32,196 nt of DNA from Duganella radicis (GTDB taxonomy: Bacteria > Pseudomonadota > Gammaproteobacteria > Burkholderiales > Burkholderiaceae_D): contig NZ_WNKY01000059.1 of NCBI RefSeq assembly GCF_009720825.1, forward strand, positions 1-32,196. Direction: 5' to 3'. Below the pieces are notes generated by a model that did no database searches, was not told the origin of the DNA, and saw only the letters and a program-made list of their open reading frames with translations. Positions 29,171-32,196 of the stretch are shown one piece after another; within the stretch, counting starts at the first letter, position 1; the number at the start of each line of letters is the position of its first letter. The translations under genes and the position numbers were made by a program.

Positions 29171-29203
29171 ATTGTTAATTGGCGAACATAAGAACAGGGG
29201 ACG

Positions 29204-29251
29204 TTTGCATGTAGGCGCAGGACATGCGAAATTGTAGTCCTGGTCCTACAA
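29204..29251. promoter_or_regulatory. Two smaller dyads between the Crp/Fnr gene and the OmpR-type regulator
   Basis: TTTGCATG/CATGCGAA (29204-29211 with 29223-29230, one mismatch) and TTGTAG/CTACAA (29232-29237 with 29246-29251) lie in the divergent promoter region. They may be regulator half-sites; evidence is only their symmetry and position. Confidence 0.3.
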
Positions 29252-29318
29252 GGGCCACTGTCTTTCTCGGAGAGGCAGCGGCATAATGGCACAACTCCCA
29301 ATGAGGCGGCGCACGATT

Positions 29319-29987
29319 ATGCATGTACTGGTGGTGGAAGACGATGCGGTGTTGGCGGACGGCCTGAGCCGCGTGCTGGGCAGTCATGGCATGGCCGTGG
29401 ACGTGGTCGGCAATGGCGCCCAGGCGGATCAACTCCTGCAACGCGCCGGCGTGGCCGAGGTGGTGGTGCTCGATATCGGCCTGCCCGGTATGGACGGCTT
29501 TGAAGTGGTGCGGCGCCTGCGCGCGCGCGGCAGCGCCGTGCCGGTGCTGTTGCTGACGGCGCGCGACGCGGTCGAGGACCGGGTGCGCGGGCTGGAGCAG
29601 GGCGCCGACGATTATCTGGTCAAGCCGTTTGCCACCGCCGAGCTGGTGGCGCGCGTCAAGGCGCTGGCGCGGCGTCACACCACGCCGCAGACGGCGCTGG
29701 CGATGGGCCGGCTGTCGCTGGACATGGCGGCCAGGCGCGCGCGCGTGGACCAGCGCGTGGTCGAGCTGTCGGTGCGCGAGTGGGCGGTACTGGAGTTTCT
29801 CCTACAGCATCCGGCGCGCGTGGTGTCCAAGCAGCAGATCATCGACGCCATCCTGCCGTGGGGCGACGACCTGACCCTGAACGCGGTGGAAGTCTATATT
29901 TCGCGCCTGCGGCTCAAGATCGCCGATGCCGGCGTCAGCATCCGCACCATCCGCGGCTTCGGCTACATGCTGGAGCCGGAGGCATGA
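29319..29987 (+). CDS. OmpR family response regulator (TctD/QseB-like)
   Basis: From ATG 29319 (MHVLVVEDDAVLADGLSRVL) the product is 222 aa. The receiver shows EDD, phospho-acceptor Asp52 in VLDIGLPGMDG, LLLTARD and Lys102 in YLVKPF. The winged-helix output (about 125-220) includes ELSVREWAVLEFLLQHPARV, VSKQQIIDAILPWGDD, NAVEVYISRLRLKI and IRTIRGFGYML. Frames from 29286 add 11 residues outside the receiver fold, so I rejected them. Its stop overlaps the kinase start in ATGA, so both are made together. It is transcribed divergently from the Crp/Fnr gene. An 11-bp-spaced half-site array before the pilin gene could be a target. Confidence 0.94.
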   Translation: MHVLVVEDDAVLADGLSRVLGSHGMAVDVVGNGAQADQLLQRAGVAEVVVLDIGLPGMDGFEVVRRLRARGSAVPVLLLTARDAVEDRVRGLEQGADDYLVKPFATAELVARVKALARRHTTPQTALAMGRLSLDMAARRARVDQRVVELSVREWAVLEFLLQHPARVVSKQQIIDAILPWGDDLTLNAVEVYISRLRLKIADAGVSIRTIRGFGYMLEPEA

Positions 29988-30970
29988 GCAGCATCCGCCT
30001 GCGCCTGTTGAAGTGGGTGATTCCGCCGGTGTTGCTGATGAATTTGTGCGCTGGCGCCCTTGCCTACATGCTGGCTTCGCCGCATTTGCGCGAAGCGGTG
30101 CTGCGCACGCTGGTGCTGGTGGAAATCGTGGTGGGACTGGCCTGTGTCGGCCTGATCTGGTTCTCGGTCAGCAATGGCTTGCAGCCGCTGAACCGCCTGC
30201 GCGCCGAGCTCAACGCGCGCGAGGGCGACGACCTGGCGCCGCTGGCGGCCGACGATGTGCCGTACGAGCTGGAGCCGCTGGTGTCGTCCTTCAACGGCTT
30301 GCTGGCCAAGGCGGGCGAGGGCGCGCAGGCGCGGCAGGATTTCCTGGCCAATGTGGCGCACCAGTTGCGCACGCCGCTGGCCGGGCTGAAGACGCAGCTG
30401 GAATGGCTGGGCGCGCGCCATGCCGAGCCGGAATCGGCGCAGTCGGTGCGGCTGATGCTGTCCGCCACCGAGCGCATGATACGGCAGACCAACCAGCTGC
30501 TGGCGCTGGCGCGCGCCGAGCCGCATCACTTCGAGAAGGCGCGGCTGGAGCCGCTGGCGCTGGATGCGCTGGTGGCCGAGACGGTGCAATTGTTTGTCGA
30601 GCAGGCCAGCGCCAAGGCGATCGACATCGGCTTCGACCTGGCGCTGGCGACCGTGAATGGCGACCGCTTCCTGCTGCGCGACCTGATCGACAATCTGATC
30701 GACAACGCCATCCGCTACACGCCGCCGCACGGCGCGGTGACCGTCACCGTGCGGCCCGGGCTGCTGACGGTGGAGGACAACGGCCCCGGCATCCCGCCCG
30801 ACAAGCGCGAGCAGGTGTTCAGCCGCTATGTGCGGCTGGACGACAAGACCCACGGCAGCGGCCTGGGTCTGGCCATCGTGCGCGATATCGCCGTGGTGCA
30901 CGGCGCGCGGCTGGCCATTTCCGACCCGCCCGGCGGGCGCGGCGCCGTGTTTTCGGTGAAATTCAGCTGA
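29984..30970 (+). CDS. Sensor histidine kinase (TctE/QseC-like) lacking a periplasmic sensor domain
   Basis: From ATG 29984 the product is 328 aa. Two membrane helices (about 12-30 and 43-62) are joined by only about 12 residues; then come a HAMP-like linker, the H-box with His126 in ANVAHQLRTPLAGLKTQLEW, the N-box NLIDNAIRYTPPHGAV, the G1 box VEDNGPGIP and the G2 box GSGLGLAIVRDIA. TctE/QseC relatives are about 450 aa with a 2CSK_N domain of about 120 residues between the helices; here that domain is absent while the flanks remain alignable by eye. The kinase core looks intact. It should phosphorylate the regulator whose gene overlaps it by 4 bp. GGAGG lies just upstream of the ATG. Confidence 0.93.
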   Translation: MSSIRLRLLKWVIPPVLLMNLCAGALAYMLASPHLREAVLRTLVLVEIVVGLACVGLIWFSVSNGLQPLNRLRAELNAREGDDLAPLAADDVPYELEPLVSSFNGLLAKAGEGAQARQDFLANVAHQLRTPLAGLKTQLEWLGARHAEPESAQSVRLMLSATERMIRQTNQLLALARAEPHHFEKARLEPLALDALVAETVQLFVEQASAKAIDIGFDLALATVNGDRFLLRDLIDNLIDNAIRYTPPHGAVTVTVRPGLLTVEDNGPGIPPDKREQVFSRYVRLDDKTHGSGLGLAIVRDIAVVHGARLAISDPPGGRGAVFSVKFS

Positions 30971-30980
30971 ATTTGTGCGC

Positions 30981-31009
30981 TTGTCAGCAGTTTGTCAGGA
31001 TTTCCTCAG
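30981..31009 (+). promoter_or_regulatory. Tandem half-sites with 11-bp period upstream of the pilin gene
   Basis: TTGTCAG occurs at 30981-30987 and again at 30992-30998, and a degenerate TCCTCAG follows at 31003-31009. The exact 11-bp spacing is that of OmpR/PhoB-family binding sites. A possible -10 element TACACT lies at 31031-31036, and the pilin start is at 31073. The regulator gene at 29319 is a natural candidate binder. Confidence 0.5.
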
Positions 31010-31072
31010 GGAAATGCAAGACAGGCGAGCTACACTACAACTCATAGAAATCCCATCATGAGGAGCAGGCCC

Positions 31073-31498
31073 ATGAAGCGCATCCAGCAAGGTTTTACCC
31101 TGATCGAGGTCATGATTACCGTGGCCATCGTCGGCATCTTGCTGGCTGTGGCGGTCCCGGCCTACAGCGATTACGTCACCCGTGGCCGCCTGAGCGAGGC
31201 GTTCACGGCGCTGGGCGGGGCGCAGCCGGCGGCCGAGCAGTACTGGTCCAACAACCGCACCTACGTCGGCTTCGATGCCTCGCCCAGCTTCCCGGCCGGC
31301 ACCGGCAATTTCACCTACGCCCTGAGCAACGCGACGGCCTCGACCTACACCCTGACCGCCACCGGCACCGGCAAGATGAGCGGCTTTGTCTACACCCTCA
31401 ACGAGAGCGGCACCCACGCCACCACCGGCAGTCCGACCGGCTGGGGCACCAGCACCTCGTGCTGGGTCGACCACAAGGGTGGCGCATGTTCCAACTAA
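31073..31498 (+). CDS. Type IV pilin protein (PilE-like minor pilin)
   Basis: From ATG 31073 the product is 141 aa. It has the prepilin leader MKRIQQG cut before FTLIEVMITVAIVGILLAVA, with Glu5 of the mature protein, the mark of type IV pilins. Next are PAYSDYVTRGRLSEAFTALG and AEQYWSNNRTY, usual in PilE/minor pilins, and a C-terminal Cys in TSSCWVDHKGGACSN-type sequence likely forming the D-loop disulfide. AGGAG lies 7 bp before this ATG, so 31073 is favoured over 31058. Processing would be by PilD at the inner membrane. It overlaps the next pilin-like gene by 13 bp. Upstream 11-bp repeats may control it. Confidence 0.92.
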   Translation: MKRIQQGFTLIEVMITVAIVGILLAVAVPAYSDYVTRGRLSEAFTALGGAQPAAEQYWSNNRTYVGFDASPSFPAGTGNFTYALSNATASTYTLTATGTGKMSGFVYTLNESGTHATTGSPTGWGTSTSCWVDHKGGACSN

Positions 31499-32112
31499 AG
31501 CCACAGGCCGGTTTCACGCTGATCGAGCTGCTGGTCACCATCACCATCTTTGGCATCATGCTGGCCATCGGCATTCCCAACGCGAGCAACTGGCTGCTGG
31601 CCAATCGCGCGCGCGGCGCCAGCGAGTTCTATGCCGAAGGCTTCAGCATGGCGCGCCGGCAGGCGGTGTCGCACAATGCGTTCAGCCGGATTTCGCTGAC
31701 GCCCAACACCAACACCGGGCAGATGAACTGGCAGGTCGATATCTGTTTTGTTGGCGCCAACACGACCTGCGCGCCCGCCGACGACAGCTGGTCCACCACG
31801 GCCGCGCCGGCCACCAACGATCCGCTGGGCGCGGCCGGCTACCGCTCGATTTTCCGCTCGGCCGATGCGCTGCCGTCGTCCGAGGTGCTGGTGCCGAGCA
31901 CTGTGCCGGCCGGCGCTTCGCAGGTGTACTACACCGCCACCGGCTGGGTCGATACGACGTTTGCCCAGCGCATGACGCAGCTGCGGCTGGACCCCACCAG
32001 CCGGTACGCGCACGAGGTGCCGGTGGTGGCCCTGGCCATCACGCTGGCCGGCATGGCCAGCAAATGCGATCCGACCCTCGACTCCACCGATAACCGGGCC
32101 TGTCCACCATGA
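31486..32112 (+). CDS. GspH/FimT-family pseudopilin
   Basis: From ATG 31486 the product is 208 aa. The leader MFQLKPQAG is followed by FTLIELLVTITIFGIMLAIG, the class III prepilin signature, then PNASNWLLANRARGASEFYA and EGFSMARRQAVSHNAFSRIS, typical of FimT/GspH minor pilins that prime type IV pilus assembly. Two Cys pairs (DICFVG/TTCAPA and KCDPT/ACPP) may form disulfides. AAGGGTGG lies 5 bp upstream. It overlaps the preceding pilin stop and the next gene start (ATGA), showing tight co-translation in a minor-pilin operon (usual order fimT-pilV-pilW-pilX). GspH of type II secretion is the alternative, but PilE next door favours pili. Confidence 0.9.
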   Translation: MFQLKPQAGFTLIELLVTITIFGIMLAIGIPNASNWLLANRARGASEFYAEGFSMARRQAVSHNAFSRISLTPNTNTGQMNWQVDICFVGANTTCAPADDSWSTTAAPATNDPLGAAGYRSIFRSADALPSSEVLVPSTVPAGASQVYYTATGWVDTTFAQRMTQLRLDPTSRYAHEVPVVALAITLAGMASKCDPTLDSTDNRACPP

Positions 32113-32196
32113 ACGCCAGCCACCACACTCAGCCAGCGCACGGCGGGGCGCTGCCGCGCCGCCCGGGCGCCGCGCCGTCGCCGCAACCGCGCGCCA
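32109..32196 (+). CDS. Start of the next minor-pilin gene, probably PilV-like (runs off the window)
   Basis: ATG 32109 overlaps the FimT-like stop in ATGA. Only 29 codons are visible: MNASHHTQPAHGGALPRRPG and a Pro/Arg-rich continuation. The expected prepilin FSLIEV signature has not yet appeared, so the leader is unusually long, or the true start is further right. Gene order in minor-pilin operons suggests PilV, but nothing visible proves it. Confidence 0.5.
   Translation, partial: MNASHHTQPAHGGALPRRPGAAPSPQPRA

Noticed and set aside
1..32196. CRISPR array, prophage or integrase-type island
   Set aside because: No regularly spaced repeats, cas genes, integrase or phage structural genes other than VgrG, which belongs to T6SS. 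The only direct repeat of length is the tRNA pair.

Overview
The window reads as a GC-rich betaproteobacterial chromosome, most likely Oxalobacteraceae (Massilia/Duganella/Janthinobacterium-like). The evidence is the housekeeping run thrS-infC-rpmI-rplT-pheS-pheT-ihfA-merR, the hydrolase-ridA-relA run, a PHB-type 3-hydroxybutyrate dehydrogenase, DctA, and type IV pilus minor-pilin genes. The genus is inferred from protein style and gene order, not from a database match.

Bases 1-8.8 kb are accessory and type VI secretion (T6SS) related. The left edge (1-127) is the end of an IS3-family element. It abuts a broken gene (148-950) whose C-terminus resembles T6SS lipase effectors. Next come fragments of a DUF3304-type lipoprotein and of another protein, then a Tli4-type lipase immunity protein whose lipoprotein leader lies in a different frame (1308-2278). 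Facing them on the minus strand is an apparently intact VgrG cassette with 4-bp stop/start overlaps: vgrG, a small secreted Cys-containing protein, an 802-aa protein with a lytic-transglycosylase-like N-terminus and a cysteine amidase-like C-terminus, and a small lipoprotein. I read this as spike, cell-wall-degrading effector and immunity candidates. It is the most interesting system in the window.

From 8.8 to 18 kb there is carbon metabolism (dctA, bdhA), a divergent alpha/beta hydrolase-ridA-relA run, a REP-like palindrome, and a minus-strand three-gene group (CDF metal exporter, unknown secreted protein, CAT-family acyltransferase). Two identical tRNA-Val(GAC) genes follow a good sigma70 promoter.

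From 18.3 to 26.1 kb lies the conserved translation/nucleoid block: thrS, infC with an apparent AUA start, rpmI, rplT, pheS, pheT, ihfA and a MerR regulator. Several intrinsic terminators are interleaved, suggesting segmented transcription.

From 26.2 to 32.2 kb lie regulation and pili: a LuxR-type response regulator with a CHASE3-like/HisKA_3 kinase; a convergent, overlapping Crp/Fnr-family regulator with a striking palindrome over its own ribosome-binding site; an OmpR-type regulator with a kinase that seems to lack its periplasmic sensor domain; an array of 11-bp-spaced half-sites; then pilE-like, FimT/GspH-like and a truncated next minor-pilin gene.
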